This document shows positions 26,001 to 33,800 of a stretch of 64,000 nucleotides of DNA, one piece after another; within the stretch, counting starts at the first letter, position 1, and each line of letters opens with the position of its first letter. The DNA is taken from the NCBI RefSeq assembly GCF_900747795.2, contig NC_041401.2, positions 121,059,722 to 121,123,721 of the forward strand, read 5' to 3'. The position numbers were made by a program, and so were the translations under genes. The stretch is from Erpetoichthys calabaricus (lineage: Eukaryota > Chordata > Cladistia > Polypteriformes > Polypteridae). The notes under the pieces are model-generated. The model had not been told where the DNA came from, made no database searches, and saw only the letters and a list, made by a program, of their open reading frames with translations.

Positions 26001-28171
26001 GACGGTCATGTGGACTTCTGGCATTTAATCCATCAATTTAGGCACATCACGGAGATAATGGGGCAGATCCTGCGATGAATGGATTTGTGTTTGTTCATTG
26101 GTTCATTACAAAGAAGTCACCAATATTCAACAGCCTATCCATTTTTACATCCAATTTGTCCGCTTGATGGTGATAGGGACCGGAGCAGCACTGAGTATAA
26201 ACCTGGATGTGACATTAGCGGATCACCTGACACATTCACACTTAAAAACACTTAAGCTGTGCAAGCTTTAGGTGTGGGAGGAAAACAGGAGACCCCAGAA
26301 CAAAATGCAGTTAGACACAGGCATCAAATGTCAGACTGGATTTGAACCTAGTCTCTTAGAATGATGGACATCGCTGCAAACCACAGCATGACCCTCAATC
26401 TACTATATAATAAAACACTAAGGTCTGTGTATCCAGTCCATCAGAGCATTCTGATTGGTCAGTTTGACTTTGGTGATGTCACATAAGAGGAAGTACGAGT
26501 GTGAGACTCACAAGGACAAGTAAAGGTGTAGGACACATGCTGAGAGAGTCGCCTTCAAAGATGGAATGTATAAACCGGAACAAGAAACATGAAAGGTGCC
26601 TTCGGAAACAATGACAGAGTCTGAGATGCAGGCTTTATGGGAATGCACTCAAGAGACAGTGTCAGTGAAGAGAGGCTCACACAGAGGAATGGGCAAGAGA
26701 TAGCAAATAGTTTAAAATGATTCTATTATCTTTCTTTGACAGGAACTGTGGCTAGTATAATATAATAATCCCAATCTTGCATAATCAAGCACAGTTATGG
26801 TAGTCAGGGATTATCATGGCAGTACCGGTCGCAGACACACTGAATGTGTTGACTAAAACTAATATGGCAGGTAGAAGAAGGCACATGATCTTCAAGAAAG
26901 TGCAAATGGGCCATCGCCATGCAAGGTTTTAGTCCATCAGTAAATCACAGTGATGGTCTGATGGAACAGAAAATGGGGTGTTTAGCCACTGAGTCCTCAT
27001 ACTAGTGCCCTGCGCTCTTGAGATACTCCAACAGCTCAACAAGGCATTGATCCTGTGGTTGTAGCCCTGCCACCGTCTGTTTGGATGTACCCATTTTCCT
27101 TCTGATTTTCTGTACAACTAAATGTATTTGTTAAGACAATAATGTTGTCCAAAATGATTTATAGATATTAGGCTGTACAATAACTTCCAATTGCCAAATC
27201 AGGACATGCAGGTTAATACATGTGTGTGTGTGTGTGTGTGTGAGTGTGCATGAATGAGTGCGACTTGTAATGGACTGTCCTCCAGTCCAGTGCTTGATCC
27301 CATCTTCAGCCTATTGCTTGTTGTTTCCTTAGCATCATCATAATCTTCTTCTCCACTTGTAACAGAGTGAATGGACCTGTACCCCATCGGGCCCCACACT
27401 GACGCTGAGACTCTGGATATATTCCTTTTCCTTTCTAATAAGTTTCTCTTTCTTCACACAGAATGTTACAGGGACAGACGTCACACCAAAGAACCATAGA
27501 AAGCCCAGCACACTGAATGCTCCCCCTCCTCAGTACAGCACTGATGGTAAGACACAGTGTAGCCTCCTACAGGCACTCCTTCTTGCCTAATTACATGGCT
27601 CCCATAGACCAGTTCATGTTTGATTTTTAGATCCTTTTGGTTGTCACAGGTTTTCTGGTCTTCCTCTTCAGCCTCATTGTCATTTAAAGTTCTAATGCTC
27701 TTGTATAATCTCAAAATGGCTTCATATAGTCTTTTAAAACACCCTCACCCAGATAAATAGCTCCTGTTCTTCTTCCCTGCAGAGCCAATCACCTCTGCCA
27801 TCCTATAAGACCAATTTAGGCAGGCTGCTTTTTCACTCTTTGTCTTTTCAGGCCACCCTGGACCACTGCAGCAGGGATCCTTGCTCTACGCCATCATTGA
27901 TGCTGTCCCCATCAGGCGATGGAAGGAGTTTATGCGCACACTGCCACTACCAGACCATGAAATCGAACGGGCAGAGATGGAGGCAGGAACCAGCTTTCGT
28001 GACCAGCAGTATGAAATGCTCAAGTGCTGGTTTCAGAAGAGTGAGGCTCACATTTCCAATGTCTACAAGGCACTGGAGAACATGGACCTTCCCAGCAGTG
28101 CTGAACGTCTGCAGGAGAAAGTGGAGCAGCACTGGCCTGGCCTGGACAGTACCTGGTGCCCTGTGGTCTAG
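852..28171 (+). CDS. TNFRSF1A: TNF receptor superfamily member 1A (TNFR1), complete, 10 coding exons
   Basis: Type I membrane receptor for TNF and lymphotoxin alpha. Its death domain recruits TRADD and leads to NF-kB or cell death. Exons: 852-884, 1388-1556, 2110-2241, 2318-2461, 11128-11209, 11529-11572, 24625-24738, 25187-25212, 27462-27546, 27852-28171; all borders are AG/GT and phases agree, giving 382 residues. Exons 1 and 2 together make a hydrophobic signal peptide (about 1-24). A basic RRRR run sits at 43-46, just before the first cysteine (C50). Cysteine-rich domains lie at about 50-84, 86-128, 130-167 and 168-200. The membrane helix is about 209-229 and the death domain about 288-370, with RWKEF and DHEIER matching the human RWKEF/DHEIDR core. 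Human TNFRSF1A also has ten exons with a tiny phase-0 first exon. The tail between membrane and death domain is short (about 58 residues). The assignment rests on death domain plus four CRDs plus exon plan; the exact start (852 versus 763) is the least certain part. Confidence 0.93.
885..1387 (+). other. TNFRSF1A intron 1
   Basis: A 503-bp intron between the GTGAGT donor after 884 and the CGCAG acceptor before 1388. It splits the signal peptide after codon 11 in phase 0. I see no repeat or RNA gene in it. Confidence 0.75.
2690..3560 (+). repeat. Purine-rich degenerate minisatellite, block 1
   Basis: Almost no pyrimidine runs on the + strand. A loose unit of roughly 30-40 bases recurs, with landmarks such as GAGTAAAGGGTACTGA followed by an AACAAGAAGGA-like stretch. 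The reverse-strand open frames here are low-complexity products of this composition and are not genes. A closely similar block lies at 10560-11040 at the other end of the same intron. Confidence 0.65.
4278..4629. mobile_element. hAT-type non-autonomous DNA element (MITE)
   Basis: The left end reads CAGCGTTTCTCAACC and the right end, reverse complemented, starts CAGTGGTTCTCAAAC, the usual hAT/Charlie-style terminal inverted repeat. The flanking 8-mers (CTTTTTTA and CTTTAATG) look like a decayed 8-bp target duplication. The inside is AT-rich with no coding potential. Confidence 0.6.
4757..5080. mobile_element. Second hAT-type MITE
   Basis: The ends CAGAGTTCTTCAAAC and (reverse complement of the right end) CAGAGTTTCTCAAGC form terminal inverted repeats of the same style as the preceding element. 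No transposase is visible between them. The interior differs from the 4278-4629 element, so it is probably a different subfamily. Confidence 0.5.
5641..5722 (-). repeat. SINE/L2-type 3' tail fragment
   Basis: CCATCCATCCATCCATC followed by a CCTGCTTTATCC/TGGAGCC...CCCAGCC stretch is the reverse complement of the GGATGGATGG-ending tail shared by many fish SINEs and L2-like LINEs. Only the tail is present. Confidence 0.6.
5837..6860 (-). mobile_element. RTE-type LINE fragment (endonuclease end to start of reverse transcriptase)
   Basis: Read on the - strand, 6833-6606 encodes the end of an apurinic-type endonuclease ([11 protein letters not shown], the characteristic DYIL segment). The stretch 6591-6388 and then 6310-5920 encode the linker and N-terminal reverse transcriptase region ([20 protein letters not shown], then [12 protein letters not shown]). 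These match RTE/BovB-like LINE proteins, which databases often mislabel craniofacial development protein 2-like. The frame breaks near 6600 and again between 6388 and 6310, and both the 5' end and the catalytic RT core are missing, so it is a dead fragment. Confidence 0.8.
6933..7240 (+). repeat. AT-rich minisatellite, about 40-bp unit
   Basis: About seven head-to-tail copies of a unit containing TATAATGATTATCTTTAATG followed by TATAATATAAACGTTTAATC. Some copies are a shorter 25-bp variant starting TATAGTATAATA. It is directly followed by a Penelope-like end fragment. Confidence 0.85.
7241..7335 (+). repeat. Penelope-like/retrozyme-like end fragment, diverged
   Basis: A diverged copy of the family best seen at 45313-45556. 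It keeps a GCCTAAAGAAG core, CTGAGTTGCCTCGAAAGC, then CAGCCAATAAAACGTG and TTGCTTGACTTCTC in the same order. Family assignment is inference; see the 45.3 kb entry. Confidence 0.55.
8059..8098 (+). repeat. (ATT)n microsatellite
   Basis: About 13 uninterrupted ATT units. It creates a spurious poly-tyrosine reading frame and is not coding. Confidence 0.95.
8361..8575. repeat. Penelope-like end repeats in inverted arrangement
   Basis: Two copies of one family end face each other. The left copy is reversed (GTTGTACCGTGTTAGCC, CATTATGAATG, AAGCAAAATGACACC). The right copies run forward (AATAAAAGGTGTCATTTTG, then CATTCATAATGGCTAACACG, GTACAACACCCTAG). The inversion is centred near 8442. Flanking bases CTAGTAC and GTACTAG are also mirror images. 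Confidence 0.65.
9020..9195 (+). repeat. MIR/CORE-like ancient SINE, diverged
   Basis: GTGAAGTGACTTGCTCATGG followed by TCACACAACG and TGATCCCACAACC matches the order of the conserved part of MIR-like SINEs. A better copy lies at 45245-45715. It is heavily diverged. Confidence 0.5.
9922..10336. mobile_element. MITE with CACACTCTTAAAAAT termini
   Basis: Starts CACACTCTTAAAAATGC and ends ATTTTTAAGAGTGTG, a short terminal inverted repeat. The internal arms also mirror each other in part (GGTTCTT near both ends). A second copy of the same family sits at about 34073-34907 inside LTBR, itself carrying an insertion. No coding capacity; superfamily not settled. Confidence 0.65.
10560..11040 (+). repeat. 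Purine-rich degenerate minisatellite, block 2
   Basis: Same style and motifs as 2690-3560 (GGAGTAAAGGGTACTTAGAG, AACAAGGAG). The two blocks bracket the transposon-filled middle of intron 4. Confidence 0.6.
12468..14042 (+). mobile_element. Tc1-type DNA transposon, nearly full length, inactive
   Basis: About 1.57 kb with matching terminal inverted repeats of about 30 bp (left CTGTTCAAAAAATTAAAGG, right end reverse complement CTGCTCAAAAAAATTAAAGG). TA precedes the left end. The size, TIRs and transposase place it in Tc1/mariner. It is inserted in TNFRSF1A intron 6 in sense orientation. The right TA has mutated to TT. Confidence 0.88.
12760..13784 (+). pseudogene. Tc1 transposase, broken
   Basis: Begins [20 protein letters not shown], a paired-type helix-turn-helix DNA-binding start. 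The catalytic triad regions are visible: FTDES (near 13210), VHDNAWPH (near 13490) and [11 protein letters not shown] (near 13585), i.e. a DD34E-type active site. It is disabled by an in-frame TAA at 13015-13017, a frameshift near 13233, a TAA near 13403 and a small duplication of a GTGCACGACAA stretch around 13477-13500. The reading ends with HTNY and a stop near 13784. Confidence 0.85.
14211..14345 (-). mobile_element. tRNA-derived SINE (GGATGG-tailed family), 3' part
   Basis: Reverse-oriented tail of the common family: CCATCCATCCATTTTCCAAC, CCGCTGAATCCGAACACAGG, GGAGCCAATCCCAGCC. It is 5' truncated. The flanks share TATTTGTAA on both sides, a target-site duplication typical of LINE-driven insertion. 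Confidence 0.88.
15330..15984. mobile_element. hAT MITE with perfect 8-bp target duplication
   Basis: A 655-bp element bounded by CTGTAGAT on both sides (15322-15329 and 15985-15992). Termini are CAGGTATCTCCAACTCCAG on the left and, read inward from the right, CAGGGGTCTCCAACTCTTG. GGTTAGAATGAAAAC near the right end mirrors GTTTTCATTCTAACC near the left end, extending the inverted repeat. The 8-bp duplication and CAG ends fit the hAT superfamily. Partial relatives occur near 43205-43303 and perhaps 49240-49810. Confidence 0.85.
16965..17045 (+). repeat. Diverged SINE middle fragment
   Basis: GGCACTCCAGTTTCCATCTC followed by ATTCCAAAGATGTGC resembles the conserved middle of the GGATGG-tailed SINE (CTCCGGTTTCCTCCCACAG, TCCAAAGACATGC). 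Old and partial. Confidence 0.45.
17060..17212. mobile_element. Short TIR element
   Basis: The left side reads AAGGCCGTCTTAACA and the right side ends TGTTAAGACGACCCT, an imperfect inverted repeat of about 15 bp around a 150-bp body. It looks like a small non-autonomous DNA transposon; superfamily unknown. Confidence 0.45.
20555..20695 (+). repeat. Penelope-like/retrozyme-like 3' end copy
   Basis: Contains CCTGAAGAAGGGGCCTGAG, TTGCC(C)TGAAAGCTTGCATA, TTAGCCAATAAAAGGTGTC, then ATTATGGCTAACACGG and GTACAACAACCTAGTACTAC. It is collinear with the right half of the 45.3 kb palindrome. 5' truncated; the family name is inference. Confidence 0.6.
21275..21850. mobile_element. Unclassified element with about 64-bp inverted repeats
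   Basis: The left arm (about 21277-21345) and right arm (about 21779-21845) are imperfect reverse complements sharing TTTCTTTATGCATTTATTT and GTGACACCTCA / TGAGGTGTCAC. The core between them has no long reading frame. It is probably a non-autonomous DNA transposon or foldback element. Confidence 0.5.
23148..23220 (-). repeat. Second SINE family tail (ATAATA...ATTCATTACATTTATAT)
   Basis: AATAATAATAATAATTCATT followed by ACATTTATATTGCACTTTTC and TCAGTACTCAAACCGC is the reverse complement of the 3' tail seen with its tRNA-like head at 61806-61962. Confidence 0.65.
23780..24323 (-). mobile_element. Helitron fragment with 5' terminus
   Basis: On the - strand a Helitron-like start, TCTTCTTATATAATACACTA, sits at 24323, preceded by A. 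Further in, a short frame beginning [20 protein letters not shown] (around 23950-23820) fits a basic N-terminal stretch of a Helitron-type protein, though I cannot confirm that match. I do not see a convincing 3' hairpin plus CTAG end, so the inner limit is approximate. Confidence 0.4.
25260..25450 (+). repeat. Diverged GGATGG-family SINE
   Basis: GGGGCCTAGTGGTGCCTCG, AGGGTTCAAATCCCATAGTG (a B-box-like segment), then TGGGTTAAATAGCC and CGGCGCTGCTGGGATTGACTCC follow the family order but with many changes. This is an old copy in intron 8. Confidence 0.5.
25542..25985 (-). mobile_element. L2-type LINE 3' end, split by a younger SINE
   Basis: Reading on the - strand it ends in a (GTT)n tail after GTGCTATATAAATAAATG. 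It shares TGCAGGGGTTCCGAGACCAC and GACCACCCAGCC with the longer copy at 54290-55320, where reverse transcriptase coding is visible. The body is interrupted by the SINE at 25583-25716. Confidence 0.6.
25583..25716 (+). mobile_element. GGATGG-family SINE 3' part, nested in an L2-type tail
   Basis: Holds CCTGCGGTGTGCTGGCGCCC, TGGGATTGGCTCCAGTGACC and GGATAATGGATGGATTAATG. The flanking ATTTTCATACAA and ATTTTGATACAA are a near-perfect 12-bp target duplication, so it landed inside the older LINE end. Confidence 0.85.
26150..26395 (-). repeat. Diverged GGATGG-family SINE, reversed
   Basis: GTGTGGGAGGAAAACAGGAG, GACACAGGCATCAAATGTC and TGGATTTGAACCTAGTCTC follow the reversed order of the SINE (cap of conserved middle, then B box). 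Old copy. Confidence 0.45.
26399..26755 (+). mobile_element. Non-autonomous Helitron
   Basis: Starts TCTACTATATAATAAAACAC right after an A and ends GGAACTGTGGCTAG right before a T, the A|TC...CTAG|T rule of Helitrons. It is 357 bp without coding capacity. No strong terminal hairpin is seen, so the call rests on the termini and AT-rich start. Confidence 0.65.
27220..27248 (+). repeat. (GT)n microsatellite
   Basis: About 11 GT units in TNFRSF1A intron 8, followed by a looser GAGTG run. Confidence 0.9.
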
Positions 28172-28329
28172 CCTCTGGCCAGGGTTCTTATTTTCAGCTA
28201 TGTTTTGCTGAATTAATAGCTGTGTCCACAGCTTTGTAGACATTTCATGTCAGACTCCAGTTGGAATTGTATTCAGAGAATTTCTGAGCTGATTTTTTTA
28301 TAAGCAGATGACTACAGATGGTTAAATTG

Positions 28330-28335
28330 AATAAA
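28330..28335 (+). terminator. Polyadenylation signal of TNFRSF1A (AATAAA)
   Basis: AATAAA lies about 160 bases after the stop codon at 28171. It is the first canonical signal downstream and gives a short 3' UTR. Use not shown by sequence alone. Confidence 0.55.
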
Positions 28336-29039
28336 AGTCAAAAGATACCTATGTCCCCTCTTATATTAATTCTGCAGTGATTTAGAAAAAGGATTTGTGC
28401 TTCTTAAGACAAAGATGCACAATACAAATGCCCCGGGTGTGACCAGACATAGTACTGACAAGGGTGAATAGTGAGGGCCTGAGTAGTGGACAGGAGAGCA
28501 GGCAATTGAGCAGACAGGCAATCATGTGACTGATCCAATCACGGGTTGAGCCGGGCCTACAAGCCACGACATTTGTCAGTCTTTGCATCACAGAGGACTT
28601 GTGCATTAATGGAATGTCACTATTCATGATTAACAAAAGCAGTCTGATTCACGCTAGATGTCCTTATTACAATAGGAGGACCGTCGATTGCTCTGATTAC
28701 ATTACACTACTGCAAATTGCTTCCTTACTTTTGGCAAAAACATGTTTATGTAGGCACCCCCACAGCATACAAAAACTGAATTCAGCACCTCGCTGGTCGG
28801 TTAATAGATTCCAGCACAGCACGCATAACGGAGTGAAGCTTGGTTGAGATGTTCCTGACTTGTTGGCAAGTAGTCGATATATAAAATGACGAAAAACCAA
28901 TACAGTTCTTCAGTGCAAATACACACTAATGGCCCACTTAAAGAGGAACTAATATTGTGTCTGTATGCCATATTCATGCTCTTTAAGGTTTAATATGTTT
29001 GTCACGTCAACGCACATTATAATAAAGGCTCAGCCACAT

Positions 29040-29100
29040 GTATTAATAATAATAATAATAATAATTCATTACATTTATATAGCGCTTTTCTTATTATGTA
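29040..29100 (-). repeat. Second-family SINE tail with (AAT)n
   Basis: AATAATAATAATAATAATTC then ATTACATTTATATAGCGC, the same tail as at 23148 and 61806-61962. It breaks off at 29100 where a Helitron begins. Confidence 0.65.
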
Positions 29101-29464
29101 CTAGCTGTGTAAAAAGCCCGGGGTACTGGAAACTGAAAAAAAATTGAAATGTAGAGATGTCAAGTAATTGAAAGGAACTACTCTGGGCATCTCTCTCCTA
29201 GGAGGTTTCGTTTTGCCAACATGCTACCCTCGCTTCTATATTAGTGGCTAAGCGAGTGACTCTTTCTTCGGAGGTTTTGTTTTGCCGATGTGCCCGCCTC
29301 GCTTGTGTATTAGCGGTTAAGCGGCTTTGTCTTTCTTCGGAGGTTTTGTTTTACCGAAGTGCTGGCCTCGCTTGTGTATCCTCAGAGGTGGAGTACTTAC
29401 CCCGACTCCACCTCTCACTTCCAGACAGACACACACTTCCACGCGTAGACATTTATGTATAAGA
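29101..29464 (-). mobile_element. Non-autonomous Helitron with internal tandem repeats
   Basis: On the - strand it starts TCTTATACATAAATGTC at 29464 and ends GGCTTTTTACACAGCTAG at 29101. The neighbours are A (29100) and T (29465), as Helitrons require. Inside, three tandem units of about 70 bp share GGAGGTTTTGTTTTGCCGA-like and CCTCGCTTGTGTATTAG segments. It sits in the middle of a SINE tail. Confidence 0.65.
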
Positions 29465-29649
29465 TGTGAGTCGTCATTCACCTGGTGTGACTGCATTTCC
29501 CTGCTTGATCAGGTTTCTTTGAAATGTTGCATACTCATATGTGTCAAAAGTTTCCATTAATATACGCATGATCTCCTGTTAAGTTTTTATTTATTAATGT
29601 TGACTTTTGTGTGGAAAGCATATGCACATTTCAGGCCTGTTTTTGTGTG

Positions 29650-30030
29650 TACACAAGTTTGTAAATGTGACCCCCCGGTCACTGGGCAAAATAATACGAA
29701 CAGATGATGGATGAGTGGGGCACAAGTATCAGTGGGTAGAACAATGGGAAAAGAGAAAGCTCCCCGATGAATAGGCAAAGCAACAAAAAAAATCTGACTA
29801 TTACGTAAATGATGAGTAGGTGGGACCAACGGGATAACTAATCAGTGGGCACAGTCGTAGGAATAACTGATTTTTGGGTAGAACAGCAAGAGGGTGAGAC
29901 CTGATGAAAGAATGGAGTAACATGGAGAAAACTAGGGAGTGAGAGAAGCTGCAAGCAGGTTAAAATAAAAACAAACTTTGTTGAGCATGTAGAGGAGTGG
30001 GCAGTAAGATCTAGTAGGAAGAGTAACACA
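29650..30030 (+). repeat. Degenerate tandem repeat between the two genes
   Basis: Loose units of about 35-40 bases built on GATGAGTGGG / ACAA / TGGGTAGAACAA motifs. Not coding. Confidence 0.5.
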
Positions 30031-30786
30031 CTTACAGAGTGGACAACACATCAGCTAGTTAGAGACATAAATGCTAAGGAGTGAGCGGACAGTGTGGTCA
30101 GCCATGTCACTGGACAATGCAGGTTTGAAGCCATTGGCTGACCAATATATTTTTGTCTTCTATACCATGTTAAGGAGGTAAGAAAACATTCTGACTCCTG
30201 CCAAAGTGAGCGACAAGACATGACACTGGTCTGTTCTTGGAAGTGCAAGCTGCCTAATTTATTATACAGTACAAATACAAAAGGAGCACCCAAATCCATT
30301 AGTGGTCTCTCAACCATGGTCGAAACTTTCCATTCCCAAATGTCACAAGCTACGGATGGATGGAATTGCAAGCCCTCTTCTACAGCAAATCTCTTGATGC
30401 AAACATCAAGCTCCATATTTACAGCAGTGTCCATCATCCTAAAATCTTCACGTTAAAATCATGGAGAGAGAAGACCAGAGGTCCTCAGCCGGCAGGTTTT
30501 GAAGTGTTTGAATTGCAGAAAGACCCAGGGCTCTACCAGCCTGTCTGCTCTGCATTTTCTAATTATTTCACTTCCTGTCCAGTTTCACTGATGGGTGATT
30601 TGTAGCCACCACTTCTTTGCCTGTTTTCCGACTAGCTTCATTCATTACTTGTCTCTGCCAGTCTTTCTTTCTTCATTGATGGTGGCAGTCAAAAGACTGG
30701 GTTATGCCAGGACATATCATGGACCTCCCAACAAGAAAGCCTGGCTGCCTACCCACCGGTGTGTGGCCATTTTGTAGGCTGGCTGC

Positions 30787-30792
30787 TTTATT
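30787..30792 (-). terminator. Polyadenylation signal of LTBR (AATAAA on - strand)
   Basis: TTTATT on the + strand gives AATAAA on the - strand, 36 bases past the LTBR stop codon. If used, the 3' UTR is very short. Confidence 0.45.
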
Positions 30793-30827
30793 CAGTGCTG
30801 GAAGCACTCAGTGTTGTGCCATCAAGG

Positions 30828-33800
30828 CTAACTCAGCAGGCCTTTAGGGTCAGCTTCTTGCACTGCTAGACGAGCATCTTTGTCTGTGTGCTGCTGGGAG
30901 TCCATCAGGCTCACATAGGACTCCTCCTGAGACAGGTGTACCACTGAGTCCTGGTCCTGCTCTCCATACTGTGACTCCTGGGAACAGCTACAGGTTTCAG
31001 AGGGTCCTGCTGGGCAGTCTTTGTGTATCAAACTAGTACCATGGTGACAGTTGATGATAGCTTTAATGTGTACACTGACACAAGCATTTGTCCCAGTTGT
31101 GCAATCTGTAAAGGAAACAGGAAGCATCAGCTCAGTGGTAACTGGCATACCGACAGAGAGGACATGTCTGCCCACAATAGCACTCTCCTACCTGAGTTTT
31201 GTCTTTGGGTCCCAATCTGCTGGTAACGTTCAGCAGCTACAGAATCCTGTTCATGGCAACAATTGGGCACATTAGTGCCACTGTTGCTGGAGGACGTGGC
31301 CGAAGAAGAAATTGAATGGTTGCTGGAGTTGTGGTCCTCTAGGAGGCATTGTGTCTCTTGTCCTGAAGCCTTCACCAAAGAAGAACATCTCTGCCCACCG
31401 TCAGAGGAGGACTGGACACTGGGGTCCTGGATAAAAACCAAAATGCTTGGGTGACCAAAGTGATAGGAAGGCAAATATCTCGAGGTGGAGAATTAGCGAA
31501 CTACACAACACTAAATGATCAAATGTACCACTCAATACAATGGTCAAGGGTACCTCTCGATACAATAGTCAGATCGGTCACTTGATACAATGGTTAGGTG
31601 GGCCATTCCATATTGATGATACAGTAAATTAGTGGGACGGGTCACTCCTTACAATCACCATATGTGTCATACGTGCAATGACCAAATGAGTCACCAACTG
31701 CAAAGGTCAGATGGTAATATAGGTCACTAAGGTCAGCAATGGTCATGTAAATCACACAGTAAAATGTCAACACTGATCATTAAGTATACTGGTCAGATGG
31801 TAACTCAAAAAAATGGTCAGAATGATTACTCAGTACAAAGGCAGTATGAATCAGTAGATACAAATGTCAGATGGACTACCCAGTAAAACTGTAATACATG
31901 TTACTAAGGACAAAGGCAGATAGGTCTCTCAGTAAAATGACCACATACGGTATGCCATCAATACAGCAGTTGGATCAATCACTGAAAACCATGGTCAAGT
32001 AGGTTACTCAATGTAATGGTCAGATAAGTCACTCAGCAGAGCTGATAAACTTGTCAGATAGATCACTCACGTGAATATGATGGCAAGATCAGTCATGAAG
32101 TACACTGGGTATCTCAGTAAAAGGGCTGTAGGTGCTGAATGGGCCTTTCAAAATAATGGCCAAAGGGCCACTAACTGAATAGCTTGGAGAGCTCACTGAA
32201 ATCAGTGGTCATGTAGGTCAATTATGCAATGGAACCATTGGGTATTTAATGCAATGGTCAAAGGGGTCACTCGATGTAATAGTCTGGTGTTGTTTACTCC
32301 CAAAAATGGTCAGGTGGGCCATTCGATACGTTGGCCAATGTGCTATGTGACCTAAACGAGCAGAGGGTCTCCTCAGTATCAATGTAATATGCATTGATAA
32401 ACATGTTGGTCTGGTGGATCACTCTGAAAAATGGCAAAATGCACACAGGATCAGTATTCACACCCTCCCTCCTCTCATAGTTCTTACCTGCTGTGCTTCA
32501 CCATCAGCCTTCTCTTTTTTCCCTAAAACAAAGATTACATTTTAAAAATGAAGACCATGCTTCACCATTCAAGTACCAAGAATATGGAAGATTTGTCAGC
32601 AGAGAACACCTTACCCGTGAGCCAGCAGGACTTTGTGATGTGAAGGACTGTAACAATGGCAACCAGTAAGATGACTGTTCCAGCTAAAGGAAGGATCAGC
32701 ACTGCAAAACAAAAAAATGGAAAGTAAAGAATATTTGACCCCAGTGACCCAAAACTGGACCCCTGGGAATCTCCCAAACGCCCACCTACAGTATATGCAC
32801 TCACCCAATGGGAATGTGCTGCTGTTAGCATTCTGCATAGACTGCAGGATCACTGTTGTGCCCTCTGGTGGCTGCAGTTGGTCTGTGCTCAGAGGGGGCA
32901 CACGTGTCACAAGCTCTCCACTTTTCACAGCAGGGATGGAATTCTCTGGCAGGCGCCGAGTCCTGAGCAGCACAGGCAAAGGTGTCATAAGCTCTCCACA
33001 TGTCGCGTCAGAGGTAGAATTCCCTGGCAGAAGCAGAGTTCTGCCGTGGTCAGAACAGCTGAGGAGACAGACAGACAGACAGTCACACAGCAGTCAAGAT
33101 AGACCAGGGGAAAAGGATTGGGGTTTTTGAGGTTGGGTACTTCACTCACATGGTGTGCAGGTGGCAGGCCTCAGTGCTGGATAGGCTGCTAGAAAAGGTG
33201 CCGGGAGGACAGTCTGAACACACTGTATTCGTGAGGACATTTCCTAGAAGACAAGTGATAGATAACTGGTTAAGCTCTTTAGGGCTTTCATTTAAAGAAG
33301 TCACTGTGTCACTCTTCGTTTTCTATACGTGGATTCATAAACTATTCAGAACTGCTTACTTTCTGCACACTTTATTGTGGTGTAGATTTAATTTTAAATG
33401 GAAAAAAATAGCTTTTTGTGCCGATCAATCAAAACTCAATAATCCATGATCCATCCATCCATCCATCCATTTTCCAACCCGCTGAATCCGAACACAGTGT
33501 CACAGGGGTCTGCTGGAGCCAATCCCAGCCAACACAGGGCACAAGGCAGGAACCAATCCCGGGCAGGGTGCCAGCCCACCGCAGATAATCCATGATGACA
33601 AAGTGAAAGTATGTTTTCAGAAATGTTTGTAAATTAATCAAAAACAGAAGTATTCAGCTCCTTTGCTGTGGCACTCTAAATTGGGCCGAGGTGCACTCTG
33701 TTTGACTTAATTATCCCTGAGATGTGCCAAGAGCTTGATTGGAGTCCACCTGTGACAAACTGAATTGATTGGCCATCATTCAGAAAGGACACACCCCTGT

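Larger units (their letters stand above)
28172..30827. other. Intergenic space between the convergent TNFRSF1A and LTBR genes
   Basis: About 2.66 kb separates the two stop codons, including both 3' UTRs. It contains a SINE tail split by a Helitron (29040-29464) and a degenerate tandem repeat (29650-30030). No gene, including SCNN1A, can be seen here. The stretches 28340-29030 and 30040-30780 hold nothing I recognise. Confidence 0.75.
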
